Positions 11,822 through 23,545 are shown, numbered from the stretch's first letter. The stretch is 64,000 bases of DNA from Cepaea nemoralis (GCA_014155875.1 JACEFZ010002101.1:1-64000), one strand, 5' to 3'. Notes: generated by a model not told the origin, from the sequence alone. A program made the numbers and translations.

Positions 11822-12335
11822 ATGTATTTCCCGAATTTACACGTCAATGATTTATTCCCCCAAATGTACATGTCAAAGAGTATTTCCCAAATTTACATGG
11901 CAATGAGTATTCCCCAAATTTACACAAAGCGTATTTCCCAATTTACGCGGCAATGAGTATTCCCCAAACTTACATGTCAATGGGTATTTCTCAAATTTAC
12001 ATGTCAATAGTTCTCCCCTAAATTTATATGTCAATGAGTATTCCATAAAATTATATGTCAATGTCTATTCCCCAAATTTTGATGTCAATGCGTGTTCCCC
12101 ACATTTACAAGTCAATGTGTGCGCTAAAAATAAACACGTATGCCATAAATTTACATGTCATTGCATATCCCGCCAAATTTACACGCTATTGCACAGTCCT
12201 AAAATTTAATATCATTGCCTTTTCCTCAAATTTACATATCATTGCATATTCCCCAAATGTATATGTCAATGCGTATTCCCCAAATTTACATGTCAATGCG
12301 TATTACCCAAATTTACATGTCAATGCGTATTTCTC
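11822..12335. repeat. 27-bp minisatellite, ~19 copies
   Basis: The unit is close to CAAATTTACATGTCAATGCG plus TATTCCC. The last copies are the most regular, and indels occur in the middle. Open frames on both strands are by-products. Confidence 0.85.
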
Positions 12336-12619
12336 GATGTTTCTACCACCATTTTTAATTTCGAAAAACTTGACATGTAATACATTTCCGTCGCTTCCAA
12401 CAATCTACTTATACACACTAAATGTGCTACTCACAGTGCTATGACATCACTTCTTGTCCGCCTGATGTGAACTTACATGGCCTGCATCGAGTGTCTGCTA
12501 GAATATTCATAACTAGAAACTAGATACTCAGCCAAACAGACAAGATTATTAAAGTGCCCTCTACTCTCTCCCTGTTGATTTTACTCCAACGTTGGGGTAT
12601 TTTTTTTTTCCCGCGTTTC
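12336..12619. other. Unrecognised stretch
   Basis: Nothing that I can support. Confidence 0.3.
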
Positions 12620-12850
12620 CATCCTGTTTCAGGATATGTCGGTCAACACCAGCATCTTTCAGCTGTATGTTGATTCCTAGGCTAGATTACGCTCATCAGC
12701 ACGCCACGACTTTCTGAGCGACCGGCTCCATACTCTCATAAGTCACTAGCGTGACTCGAACCACTTCTAATTCTCGTCCGCTCACGTTGACTACGAGAGT
12801 ATTCGGGATTAACGGAGAAAGCTGCTAACCCCTCGGCCAGGCAGCCGGCT
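12620..12850 (-). repeat. SINE S2, minus-strand copy
   Basis: The reverse complement has a tRNA-like head with B box GGTTCGAGTC, then GAGCCGGTCGCTCAGAAAG, then a tail related to the other S2 copies. The head matches 51985-52100 closely. Confidence 0.7.
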
Positions 12851-12954
12851 AACTGTGACCGTTACTTTTATTTATATAACCGCGCTGTTTTATTTATATA
12901 ACCGCCCAGTGTCACAATTTCCCCGTTATGCCGAGTCGAAGGTTCGGCACCAGT

Positions 12955-13200
12955 TTCACCAAGTTCTCCAGTTGATTTATTCTCGCAACGTGACCAAAAA
13001 TTGTGACTGTCTTCGTCTAATTTCTCTAATCAGTTTACAATTGTCATTTGTTTCTAGGACTCGGTCATTGGTTTTTCTGTCCATGGTGTTCTTTGCATTT
13101 CCATAAGAAACCACATTTCCACATCCATCAGATGTTTTCCAGCCTGTTTGCTCATTGTCCACGCTTCACACCCATACAAATGAATTTTCCCTATAGTCCG
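12955..13200 (-). pseudogene. LINE B RT C-terminal fragment
   Basis: The reverse complement encodes the stretch matching YGCETWTMSSQAEKHL, then AAEMWFL and FFGHVMR-like parts of LINE B (compare 46907-47356), with several frameshifts. Confidence 0.7.
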
Positions 13201-13539
13201 TTAAATATGTTTGGCTTTAAGAGACCTATATCTGTCAGACTAATATGCCTTCATTGCCATCGTCATGTCGGTGTACTAGCCAGCCTGAAGAGACTGTTGC
13301 CGAGACATGGCTACAGTCCTAGACACGTATAATTCCATAGACCTCTATCATATAGAAGGTCCTTTTCCGAATGTCGCGCACATCCCGACCCGCGGGGCAG
13401 TTTCTCCACCTCCTGCCGTGTCTCCAGCCTCATGAACTCTCACGACCATGGTGTCTGCAATGTCCGTGTCCTTCGTCATGCAGGCCCGCCTCCGCCTCTT
13501 CCTCCGGGGAAAAAATGGTGTATCTAGTTGGTCATGCGT
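13200..13539. other. Unrecognised stretch
   Basis: GC is higher than in the neighbours. The short minus-strand open frame has no recognisable domain. Confidence 0.3.
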
Positions 13540-13720
13540 GGAAGTACACTTGTTCCTGCAGCGAGGCGCTGTCGTCATTTGGAGTTGACAGGTTCGAATC
13601 CCTGTCGGTTAACTATGGCTTTCAAATGTTATGTTGTCTAGTGCGTCCTCTAGTCTCTACTTCCTTCTTCTCCTTCTGTGAGCGCCAAACAATACTTTGT
13701 GTCTTTATTTATGCAACTTC
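13540..13720 (+). repeat. tRNA-derived SINE, family S3
   Basis: B box GGTTCGAATCC at 13591-13601, preceded by GTCGTCATTTGGAG. The body contains GTCTAGTGCGTCCTCTAGTC. The same order is found at 51508-51690. Confidence 0.75.
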
Positions 13721-13741
13721 CTCCGGGAACAACGCCTTCAA

Positions 13742-13990
13742 TCACTGTTCTTTCCAAGTCACTGCCACGTTTAAAATGACGAACATTTCCGAGACACAAT
13801 GAGGTAGGGGGTACACATTCCACTTCTTCAGTTCTTTATCCCCGTTGGGTCCTGGAACCTCAACCAACCCATGCCAACCCTTCCTATCTCTTGCCATCTC
13901 CTGCAGTTCCCTCCACGTCCTCCCAACATTATTCATCGCTGTCTATACTTCTCTTTTCAATGAGCCTTTAGTTTTCCCCGCTATTTTGTT
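13742..13990 (-). pseudogene. LINE 3' coding fragment
   Basis: The minus strand reads RTWRELQEMARDRKGWHGLV, the kind of C-terminal tail seen in RTE-like reverse transcriptases. No core motif is present. Confidence 0.5.
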
Positions 13991-13999
13991 TATCTTGTG

Positions 14000-14228
14000 G
14001 TCTAATTATATTGTCCGCGGATTTTCTCAGTGAGTGACCTACCCAGCGCTAGCGTCTGTTCTTTACCTCTTGGTTCACTGGCATTTGTTTTGTTCTCTCC
14101 ATAAGCTGTACATTGGTGAATCTCTTATACTGTTTTATTCCCACTATTCTGTGCAGACACTAATTAGTGAATGTTTTTAGTTTATTAGTAGTTCTTTTAG
14201 TTGTTCTTCATGATTCTGATCCATAACA
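14000..14228. other. Unrecognised stretch
   Basis: No supported feature before the TA microsatellite. Confidence 0.3.
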
Positions 14229-14230
14229 GT

Positions 14231-14231
14231 A

Positions 14232-14307
<76 letters not shown>
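14231..14307. repeat. (TA)n microsatellite
   Basis: About 38 uninterrupted TA dinucleotides. Confidence 0.98.
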
Positions 14308-14311
<4 letters not shown>

Positions 14312-14639
14312 AAATTATCATTTTTTTTTCTTTTACAAACCATCGCGGCTTCTACATTATTTCTGACTAATTTGCTAATTGACCATGATTCGCTTCCGTA
14401 CATCAGGATTGACTCAATATAACTATTATTAACAACTTGTTAACATTATGTCCACAAACTGATATTCCTGACATATATTGCATGGATCTCAGTATTATTT
14501 CATTTCATAAATTGAACAGATATGTTGTAGTACACAGCTATATCTATTAGCTTGATTAATCTGTATTCACAAGTTCCTATTTGGTTACTCATGTGTATGG
14601 CTTTCTTTAGCCAATACAGGTTTGTGAGTCAGGTCGTAG
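14308..14639. other. Unrecognised stretch
   Basis: The minus strand gives MYGSESWSISK near 14400, a weak echo of the YGSETW motif of LINE reverse transcriptases. I cannot extend it. Confidence 0.3.
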
Positions 14640-14735
14640 TCAGATTGATTGATTGATTTAGGAACCGACATCACAGCATTCGGGACATTCCCATAAGCGC
14701 TCCGTCCCCATCCTCAGCAGCCAGCGAAGAGAGTG
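14640..14735 (-). pseudogene. LINE G extreme 3' end
   Basis: The minus strand reads LRWLLRMGTERLWECPEC then CDVGS and a stop, followed by (ATCA)n. This equals the C-terminus of LINE G at 15353-16390. It is a severely 5'-truncated insertion. Confidence 0.8.
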
Positions 14736-14736
14736 A

Positions 14737-15230
14737 TATTAGTCAGATATGACTGAGCAACCCTATAACTGTAGACGGTACTACCTGCTTTCTGTTAGCG
14801 CCGAATGTTGGGCGGTGCTAACTAAACCCAACACCCCTTATTGTGCCAACGGCATCGAGCGGAGGAGCGTAATTGGGAGGTTACAAGCCTTATCCTAGTG
14901 CGAGGAAATGCAACCCAAAGACTAAATATCATGTCAAGGCGGACTAGATCCTACGCCTTGGACAACAACTGGTCTAGGATCGAACTCCGACAGGCGGGCA
15001 GTTTAGACATTGCTTTGCTGATCCAGCAGCTTCTGCAGCTTGTTTTGTTCCAGATGTATTGTTGTAAACTTTTTTCTTGGGTAAATTAGGCAGGCCGAGA
15101 GAGGCATCATACTGCATCATAGCGAGTTGTAACTCTACCCCTGATCCCCGCCATGGATAGGAGATATTATTCCTTTATTTTAAGCACAATGGAACAGTCG
15201 CCTTTCAAGACGGCAAGGTAGCAGTGACAT
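14737..15230 (+). repeat. Internally deleted LINE C derivative
   Basis: About 420 bp matches the sequence upstream of LINE C RT (35835-36290). It then jumps, near CCCTGATCC/CCGCCAT, to the last ~70 bp of LINE C (compare 37290-37355), ending in CAAGACGGCAAGGT. Confidence 0.75.
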
Positions 15231-15352
15231 GTTGTTTATTATTCTCATATTTTTACCATCATAGTTTACATCTTCATCCATTCTACTTCTTTCTTATGTC
15301 CTTTTACAGAACGTCACAATAATCGCCGTCATTTTTCTTTCCTGTTTGAGTT

Positions 15353-16390
15353 GATCTACGTTGAGTTGAGCTAAGAACCTACATCACTGCACTCAGGACA
15401 TCCCCACACGCGCTCCGTCCCCTTGTTCAACAGCCAGCGAAGAGTCACACTGCTAATCGTTTCCATCTCTATCTGATTGAAAGTTCTCCTGGTCTTCCCT
15501 TTCTGTTTTGAGATTCTACCATAACCCCCGCCAATTCCACAGCAGTTCCATCCTTTCCGCACATGGGTTCTCATTCTGTTACCCCAACTTCTCCACCTGA
15601 CCCCACAGGCGCACGACCACCTCCCCCTTGTCCATAAGTAATCTATAACCAAGAGGTGCATTCCCAGCCAGCCTATCAGCCTGTTCATTCCCCCCACGCA
15701 CTCCCGTATGGCCAGGGCAACAATTCCATACAAATCTCACCATCTGTGACCTCTGAAGCGAGGTGAGCCATTCCGCACGAAAATTCCTTTCTCCGCCTTA
15801 CTAAGCATACTACTCAAGTCCGTAATGAACACAGTGTGTGTTGCAGTGGTCTCTTCTAACCAACAGAATGCCGCTGTGACTGCTCCCACCTCTATTCGCA
15901 TGTTGAATGTGGTAGCCTCATATGCCATACTCTCCTTCTTCTTTTTTTAAATAATAGTCCATTCGCCTTCGCAATGCAACCCCAACCGCTCCGTCTGTTT
16001 CTTACCACTGACCCATCAGTAAAATGGCTATGTCACCTAGATGTGCGTTACTTTGGATCAGTTGTTGCACCTCAAACTCTGTGCGGTCGCTTCCCATTCT
16101 CTGCACTCACGACCCAGTGTTACTATTATATTATGCCAGTCCGTCATGTCTTCCGGTACCTCAACCCACTCTTTTTTACAATTGATGGTCTCTAGATCAC
16201 ACACCTGACGTATAGATATTTCCGCCTGTGCCTGCCTCGTCTTAGTCTATGATCCTTGCCCATATCCATGGCTTAATGCAGGGGGTGATCCCTATCTGCA
16301 GCAACTCTCAGGTACCATTTGGCTTGAAGAACCCTATGCCTATCCGCCATTGTTGGTAACGCCAGGATACGCCTCATGCATATAATTGGC
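15353..16390 (-). pseudogene. LINE G: RNase H domain and C-terminus
   Basis: In the minus direction: a pre-RNase H linker (ILALPTMADRHRVLQAKWYL, near 16350), the RNase H start TDGSVVRNRRSGWGC near 16010 with its catalytic Asp, NMRIEVGAVTAAFCWL with the Glu, FITDLSSML with the second Asp, then a C-terminal zinc-like WGCPECSDVGS and stop. RNase H removes the RNA template after reverse transcription in Jockey/I/CR1-type LINEs. At least two frameshifts separate the blocks, and the RT core is lost by 5' truncation. The protein end is followed by LINE G's terminal repeat. Confidence 0.85.
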
Positions 16391-16439
16391 ATATCATTCT
16401 TTACTTTTTGTGATTTATTATGCAATAGATTCATTCAAT
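16391..16439. other. Short unassigned gap
   Basis: AT-rich; no feature. Confidence 0.3.
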
Positions 16440-16610
16440 AGTTTGATTATGAACGAACGACGCTCATACGATCAAAAACAACGCATGCGATCAGCATCCA
16501 AACCGTACGCGGCTAATTTCAAATCCTGACTCGATATTTAAGGGATATTTAAGGAATTGTGAAACGCGTTCACTTCCCATAAGCCACTGTGCTGGCACTA
16601 AGAGGCTGAA
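16440..16610 (-). repeat. tRNA-derived SINE, family S6
   Basis: Contains GCATCCAAACCGTACGCGGC followed by TTTCAAATCCTGACTCG, read as a reverse-complement B-box region. Matches 53715-53815. Confidence 0.5.
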
Positions 16611-16611
16611 T

Positions 16612-16960
16612 TAGATGTGTGCTTGCTTGCTTTTGTTCGCTGGCTATGAACTTCAGCGTGAAGTCCTGTATGTCGGATGAAGACATCCTGTTGTCCAACA
16701 TCAGTGTGATGTCATACAGGACCTGCGGTTTGCGTGTGTATCCGTTGTCCCATGTCTGGCTTATTGGTGTGCAGACTGGTGCTACCTCGCCGTGCAGGCA
16801 GACACTCTCCGACTTCGGAGGAATCCACGATCCTACTGACTTAGCGAGGACCCCAAAGGGACCTGTTGCCCAGGACGCTCAGCGAGGACGCGTCAATAGG
16901 TCTTGGCCAGTATAGAACCCAGCCTTGGTGCCTTGGAAACACCTCTGCGTCCATTTATAA
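16612..16960 (-). repeat. Dispersed element D, copy 1
   Basis: About 340 bp, with (GCTT)n at one end and CTCTGCGTCC at the other. It matches the split copy at 32987-39292. A 98-residue frame (16619-16915) is partly shared, but that copy is broken, so I do not call it a gene. Confidence 0.8.
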
Positions 16961-17099
16961 GATGTATTCCCATGCAGTATTTTGACTTTTCTCTAGTAAT
17001 TTTGATATAGCTGTTAATGCCGTTTGAAAACGATATTATGTTATAAAGCACATTACAACACAGTCTTCCTACCAACTCTACGTTACCAATGCCATACCT

Positions 17100-17490
17100 G
17101 GACAATGACAGAAAAATAGAAAAGAAAAATCACAACAGAAATGAGATTCTTGAGAAGAATACTCAATGTATCAAGAAGAGAAAAGATCAGAAATGAATAA
17201 ATCGGGACTAAAGTGAGGGTTATAGCTGTGCTATATGTTATTAGAAGACAGCAAATCAAATGGTTTGGCCATACAAGTAGGTTACCAACTAACTGTATAC
17301 CACAACAAGCAATAATGTACAGACCAGAGGGAAGCAGAGGACGAGGCCGACCACGTAAACGATGGACGCAGGGAATAACAGAGTCCATGGGAATATCGAT
17401 ACATGAAGCCCATAAACGAGCACTCTCCCGCTGTTTATACTTCACCTCGACACCTCAAGGTACAAGAGGAACATGAAGAAATGAGATGAG
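17100..17490 (+). pseudogene. LINE E 3' end, 5'-truncated
   Basis: The frame 17213-17476 encodes QQIKWFGHTSRLPTNCIP, then RGRPRKRWTQGITESMG and FTSTPQGTRG with a stop: the C-terminal tail of an RTE-like RT. It is followed by ATGAGATGAGAT, the likely 3' tail repeat. Confidence 0.8.
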
Positions 17491-17571
17491 ATGTTATAAA
17501 ATCTTAATTAGAAAGAATTGATCGACATTCATAGAAAATAATTGAAAGAAGTGAATGCAAGTTTACTTTTC

Positions 17572-17852
17572 TTTCGTACTCGCTTTGAACATAAGTGTAG
17601 TCTATTCATGTGCTGTTACATTTAGTGCGTTGGACTGACTTTTGCGAGTTAATTAGCTTTCCCTATTACCAGTGTCCCTCGCCATCATACGAACCCATTC
17701 CAACTTCTGAGGTACTTTACGTCTCGAAGGCAAGGACGAGAATTCAACATTTTAGTCTAGCTGATAGGTTTAGGTGTTGAACCAGCTACCTCGGCATCAG
17801 CACACCGGAAGTTTTTAAGCGAGCGTTCTTGTCCATTCAGCCATGCTGAACT
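17572..17852 (-). repeat. SINE S1, copy 1
   Basis: The reverse complement starts with a tRNA-Leu/Ser-like head (CATGGCTGAATGG, later GGTTCAACACC). The body contains GACACTGGTAATAGGGAAAG. Matches 19379-19665 and 63085-63367. Confidence 0.8.
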
Positions 17853-17894
17853 AGTTGAACTAGTTCACTTGTGTTTTCAATGAGCAATCACATA

Positions 17895-19301
17895 CAGGGT
17901 GGGCCCAAAAAAAAAGTGAAAACATTGCGTAAAAAATTAATATAATTACATCAAAGTGTGTTAAACTGTATCTATAATAGTTTAAATTGTTTACTCATTT
18001 ACTTAATTACTTATTTAGCTATACGATGTCTTTATTTCGACAATTTCCGGGCGCTATCTTTGGTTTGTAATATGCCAATTATTTACATCAGCAGGTTTAA
18101 ATTTTTTACCAAGAATGACAAAAATTACCGCGGAAGACCGTATTCTGATTAAACATTTGCGAATTGAAAAACAGTGGGGTGCTAGGAGAATGACCAATGA
18201 GTTTCCAAACAAAGCCTGGAGCATAGCTAAGTGTCAGTCGGTTATCAATAAAATTGACAACGACGTACAACAGAACGTAAACCCGGAAGTGGTAGATCAA
18301 AATCTGCCAGAACACAACAGAATATTGAGCGGGTGAGTGGCTGATCTGCAGTCAAGATGATGATCCTCACAGTCACAAAAGTCCGCGGGAAATAGAAAGA
18401 GAACTGGTATACCACGGTGGTCGTTCGACGTATTGTTAAGCAAGATTTACAACTCAAAACGTACAAGCGTGTGATCGGGCAGAAGCTCAATGAAAATGTC
18501 AAATTGAAACGCTTGCAACGCAGTCGGCAGCTACTTGAGCGGTTTCCTAATGAGAGAAGTGTACGAAGCATCTGGTTTACAGACGAAAAGACATTCACCG
18601 TTGCCACTCCAGTTAATTCTCAAAATGACCGTGTTTATTCCGTTGAAACAAAGAAAATACAAGTTCAGGAAAGTCGACTTATACGAGAACGTGACCATTT
18701 CAGCCGCGGTATCATGGTATCAGTTGGTGTGTCTCGAATGGGGAAAACTAGTATTGTGTTCGTTGAACCAGGCGCCAAAGTAAACAGTGAATACTATTGT
18801 GAACATGTTCTGAGACAAGGTTTGCTGCCTGTAATTCAAGCGACATGTGGTCGCCATAACTGGACATTACAGCAAGACGGAGCTCCATCTCACACAGCCA
18901 GAAATACGATCAACTTTCTTCGTCAGGAGAATGTTAACTTCATCGAGCCAGACATGTGGCCACCGAACAGTCCTGATTTAAACCCAGTAGATTATGCCAT
19001 TTGGGGTGCTTTGCAAGAAAAAGTCTACCTTCGGCGAAAATTTACCACAGTTGAGCAGCTCAAGTTGGCAATAATTGAAGAATGGAGAAATCTGGGGCAG
19101 CGCTTTATTGACAGTAGCATAAACGAGTGGCGTCGACGCTTAGAAAAGCTCGTTGAGAAGCAAAGAGGACACACTGAACATGATTTCTGATTAGCTAAAT
19201 ATTTGGCAAACAAAATTACATGAAACAATGTAATTAATTGAATTATATTTTTAAATAACTCGTATGCTACAAAATGTTCTCACTTTGTTTGGCCCACCCT
19301 G
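17895..19301 (+). mobile_element. Tc1/mariner-superfamily DNA transposon
   Basis: Terminal inverted repeats begin CAGGGTGGGCC on both strands (17895 and 19301 inward), followed by AAA runs and GTGARAACATT. TA flanks both ends (17893-17894 and 19302-19303), the expected target duplication. It carries a broken transposase. It lies between two same-orientation S1 SINEs. Internal length is 1407 bp. Confidence 0.9.
18115..19190 (+). pseudogene. Mariner-like transposase, frameshifted linker
   Basis: N-terminal helix-turn-helix in 18115-18270 (TAEDRILIKHLRIEKQWGAR). The linker then needs at least three frameshifts to read GRSKSARTQQNIERV, SQDDDPHSHKSPREIEREL and VRRIVKQDLQLKT. The catalytic domain, open from 18417 to 19190 (257 residues), keeps the first Asp (WFTDEKTF), the second (QQDGAPSHT) and the third (SPDLNPVDY). 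I count 37 residues between the second and third, so D,D37D, the spacing of the maT-like group rather than 34 as in classical mariner. It would cut and paste the element at TA. As read it is inactive because of the linker breaks. Confidence 0.85.
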
Positions 19302-19378
19302 TATATGAAGTGGAAACTAGCGGTGAACTAACCGTTGTAAAGCTGTTTATTGTTGTTGTTGTTATTGTTATTGTTGTT

Positions 19379-19665
19379 ACGCTCACTCGCTTTGAACTCA
19401 ATTGTAGTCCATACACGCTAATTCTAGTAGTGGTGGACTGAATTTTCGTGTGGATTAGCTTCCCCTATTAACAGTGTCCCTCTCCATCAGGCGATCCCAC
19501 TCCGACTTCTGAGGTACTTGTAATTTACGTCCCAAAGTCAAGGACGACAAATCAACATTTTAATCCAACTGTCCGGTGTAGGGGTTGAACTCCTTATGTT
19601 GCCATCAGCACACCGGATGTTTCAGAACAAGCGTTGTTACCCATTCGGCCATGCTGACTTTCTTG
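19379..19665 (-). repeat. SINE S1, copy 2
   Basis: Head CAGCATGGCCGAATGGG and GGAGTTCAACCCC on the minus strand. The 3' end is followed by an (AAC)/(AAT)-rich tail at 19348-19378. Confidence 0.85.
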
Positions 19666-22039
19666 TAAATCCATGAACATACCGTTGCCATCTGTCATCT
19701 AAATTACAGTGCAGTCAACTGAAACGTGTTCTTTATAAGATTACAATTAAAAGAAAAGTAACAATTGTCGTAGTAATCCTTTATTACTTTAGTGTCGTCC
19801 CTGGAGTGAGGGGAATCAACACCCACATTTTTATTAACCCAATATTATTGTCCTAGAGAAACCACCAGAATCCGTCCACAAAACTCCTTCAGTCTGTAGA
19901 CACCTCTTTCTTACTCTCACTCACCCCTGGATCATGCCCCCTCTCATTCTTCCCCAACACAACATACTCAACAACTCTAGGTTTAACAAATAAATACAAC
20001 AAATAATTTATTAAAGCAAAGAGTATGTGTGTGAGAATGTGTGTGTGTAATGTGTAGAATGTGTGTCGAATATTCTAAGGTGTATGTAGAATCAGACCAG
20101 TGAATCAGGAGCAAAGTTAGTTGCATCACTGTGCTGAGCACACAACAGCACCATGTATTCCGGACAGAAAACCTCACCCAGATGATGTTTCTCCGGCCAC
20201 GTGACGACTTTCTCCGATAACTCTCGAACAATCAGGACGCTGGTCATCAATGATCGACAATGTCCAATCTTGGTCTTCACTCTAGCACACACTATGAATT
20301 TACTCTGTTCAATAATGTTCGTTGATCAGAGAATCTTTCCAATAACTTAAATGTCACATGGGAAAATCTAAATGTTCATAAGTCACTGGTTATACGATTT
20401 TCCCCATATTAAAAACAACCTATTAATGTTCCAGGTAGTTATGTATATTGGTATATGTGTTATTTATAGTGTTCTGAATCTTCGGTGATGTAGCATATCA
20501 CTCAAGAAAAAAATCACACATATGTTCATCAAGTCCTGCTCAGCAGAAGCCAGGTTTCTGCAGACCAACTAGGTTATGTGCCCAGTGTACAAGCCTCTCA
20601 GTAACCTCTGTCTTCAATCCGTGAGCCATCACTTTCTATAACTTTGATACTAACTTCTTGGTAGTATATCGTAGCACCATCAAGTGGAACCTGTAGAATA
20701 GAGAATCCCCTGGTGAGAGCAACTCAATTCTGACCTTAATTAGGTGAGTGTAGGCCGATAGCAGCACTCAGATCTATAACAGAGAACCGAACTCTGTTAT
20801 ACGGCCAAATAGCTCATCACATTGGTCTGAGACATGGGAACACAAGGAAAGATTAAAGGAAACGGGTAGAAACCCAGCAGATGCCCTACTGGAAGATCCT
20901 ACCATTTCACATTCCCTTCATCCCTCCCAACCATCCTCAATCTCTCTAATTATTATCCCACTGCATTGTCCTTAACTCCCTGAGTTAAATGATATATCAT
21001 ACAAGCTAGTTAAAGCTACACAATAGGCTACTAGTGCCGACGCTCCTATAATACTTTCTATCACCGCACTTATAGAACATTCTATCACCGCACCTATAAT
21101 ACATTCTATCACCGCACCTATAATACTGTACTCTATTCCTAAACATACTCTAAGTTAAATATGTTTAATAGAATACCATATGGCTATTCCGGTTGAAGAC
21201 TGAGATTATGCAATCACAGACTGGATCTATGTCCGCCGATAAACATCAACACTTGACACTATAGTCTCTTTCTATAACACAACCAGGAATACTGCCGATC
21301 CTTCGCCCTTCATAACTTTTGGTCGACTCACTCAACTTGTTTTCCTCAACTGGTTTTAATTCGGGGCTTGAGTGACGTCACCAAAATGTCTAGACGCTAA
21401 TCAGTCCAGAGTCTGGTTTTCTCCCCTATTTTAGACTGACTGGAATCAATCCGCCGTCTAGTTTGCTTTCATCTGGGAATCCTTTGTCTCGTACAACAAA
21501 AGTACCGTCTGCCGGTGAACCAGGGGATAGTTCCCCACATCACAGAATCCATCCGACGTCTGTCCAGACATTCCGTCTACAACTTCAAAGGCTGACTACC
21601 GCCTTGCAGACGGATGGCGCCATTCTCCCGTCTCGAGCAACAACTTGTTAACAAAATGCCGACTGTGTGCAGACAGTTGACGCGACGTATTTTGTTCCAC
21701 AGTCCCCTACAAAGGATTGCCTGTTTTTGTAGACGAATGTCGGGTCTTTTTGTCATCGATCGAAACTATCAAGTTTTTCCGTGACAACAATTGACTTTAC
21801 GGTGACAAAGCCTTCATCAGCAAGCGAAAGCTAACAGAACCTGACAGACACTAATATAAATACATTAACTCACTGAATACTAAGGAATTCACTCTGCGGT
21901 TATTGGTTACAACCATCTCCTATGTTTCTTAACTCCTCCTCTCCGAAGCGTTAGCAGATGTAAAAATTTGTTGTAAAGATGTGATTATATCTATATGCCT
22001 AATACTCATCAAGAAGCGTAAACGTGTCCTTTACCTGGC
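19666..22039. other. Largely unrecognised 2.4 kb
   Basis: No domain found. The minus-strand frame 20092-20292 is open but matches nothing I know. A 24-bp repeat (ATTCTATCACCGCACCTATA plus ATAC) occurs three times at 21050-21125. Confidence 0.4.
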
Positions 22040-22094
22040 TTACTTTACTTTACTTTACTTTACTTTACTTTACTTTACGAGACTGTCGTCGTCG

Positions 22095-22167
<73 letters not shown>

Positions 22168-22168
22168 G
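22040..22168. repeat. (TTTAC)n then (ATC)n microsatellites
   Basis: About eight TTTAC units end at 22078. About 25 ATC units run 22092-22168. Confidence 0.95.
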
Positions 22169-22208
22169 CAGCGTGTCTTGTGCAGAATGGCACTCTTATC
22201 ATTCTCTT

Positions 22209-22243
22209 ACCCCCCCCCCCCCCCCCCACCACCCCCCCCCCCC
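22209..22243. repeat. Poly-C tract
   Basis: C-runs broken by single A bases. Confidence 0.95.
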
Positions 22244-22267
22244 AATTCCTTCCAAAAGATGACCGAT

Positions 22268-22400
22268 TCAGTGCTAGTTCAACTGCATGGTCATATCCAA
22301 GGTGTCTTCAGTGTTAGTTTAACTGCATGTTCATGTCCCAGGTGACTTCAGTGCTAGTTCAACTGCATGTTCATATCCAAGGTGTTTCAGTGCTCTACAA
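22268..22400. repeat. ~40-bp tandem repeat, three copies
   Basis: The unit starts CAGTGCTAGTTCAACTGCAT and continues with GTTCATATCCAAGGTG. Confidence 0.85.
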
Positions 22401-22844
22401 CTTTCGTCGTGATGGTCGATTCCCAACTCTGTTTCCTACAACCATGCCGCTTCTGATCACTTTTTTTTCCAAGCCAAGTATTTCAGTTTCCGAAACATGA
22501 TGCTGTTGATGGGCTAATTTTCTCTGATGTGCAGATCAAATAGAATTTCAATATTTTTCTTCATCTTGATTCAGGATATTCTAAGAATTTTTATGTAGCA
22601 TTTCAGATCAAAGGTCCCAATTTTCATTTTCACGTGATTGCGAAATGGTCCGCGAGTCACATCCGTGTGCTGCCAGAGGAAAGATACAAGTTGTCAGAAA
22701 TGTTACTGTAATTTGTTGTCACTTGTCAGTAATATCCGCGTAAATTAGTAATAACTGCATGCGACAGACGGGGAGAGTATGTAACCATGGTATATGATAC
22801 AGTGAGTTGATTAATAATTAGTCAGGTCGTAGTCAGCATTCCAA
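22401..22844. other. Unrecognised stretch
   Basis: No supported feature. Confidence 0.3.
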
Positions 22845-23038
22845 ATGAGTTGGAGAACTTGGTGACAACTGGTAGGATCGAGGGGAACAGACCAAGGGGG
22901 AGACCTAGAAGCAAGTACCTGGATGGCTTGGCCTTGTGGCATGGTCGAGACAGGAATACGGAGCTGATCCACGACTCTGGTGATCGAGTGAAATGGCAGA
23001 ACATGACCGCCCACGCTTATCGGCATGGCACATGATGG
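22845..23038 (+). pseudogene. LINE B extreme 3' end
   Basis: Encodes MENLVTTGRIEGNRPRGRPR and ends in AYRHGT, as in LINE B at 46907-47100. 5'-truncated. The stop is followed by a (TGGA)n tail instead of (TGAT)n. Confidence 0.85.
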
Positions 23039-23042
23039 ATGG

Positions 23043-23545
23043 ATGGAGTCAGCTATGACTGAGCTAACATATGACAGTAGACGGTACTACCTGCTTTATG
23101 TTAGTACCGAATGTTGGGCGGCGCTCACGAAACCCGACACCCCACATTGTGCCAACAGCTTCTGGCTCAGGTCTGCAATTTGGAGGGTACAAGCCTTACC
23201 CTAGTGCGAGGAAATGTAATATAAAGACTAAATCTCGTGGCAGGGCAGACCGGGCCCTAAGTCTTGGTCGCTAACTGGTCTAGGATCGAAGCTCCGCCAG
23301 GTGGACAGTTAAAGTATTGTTTTGCTTATCCGGCAGCTTCTGTAGCTTGTCTTGTTCCAGGCGTATTGGTGTTACATTTCCTAGAGTAAATTAGGCAGGC
23401 CGAGAGAAGAATCATGCTGCATGGGCAACACATGGTCTCTAAACTCAGCCCAGGCTTTGTGTTATAGAGAGGTATAACTCCATTTTACAAACTATTGTCT
23501 GTCAAGACGGTGAGGTGCTAGTCAGTCAGTTAGTCAGTCAGTACA
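23043..23545 (+). repeat. Internally deleted LINE C derivative, copy 2
   Basis: The 5' part matches 35835-36270. At TAACTCCAT it jumps to the LINE C end (CTGTCAAGACGG). The tail is (GTCA)n at 23518-23543. Confidence 0.8.

Noticed and set aside
16619..16915. 98-residue frame as a host gene
   Set aside because: It lies in dispersed element D, and the second copy is interrupted with only partial frame conservation.
20092..20292. Minus-strand open frame as an exon
   Set aside because: Decent composition but no recognisable domain and no convincing splice pair.
22024..22317. Poly-His/Ser frames
   Set aside because: Arise from (ATC)n and poly-C runs.
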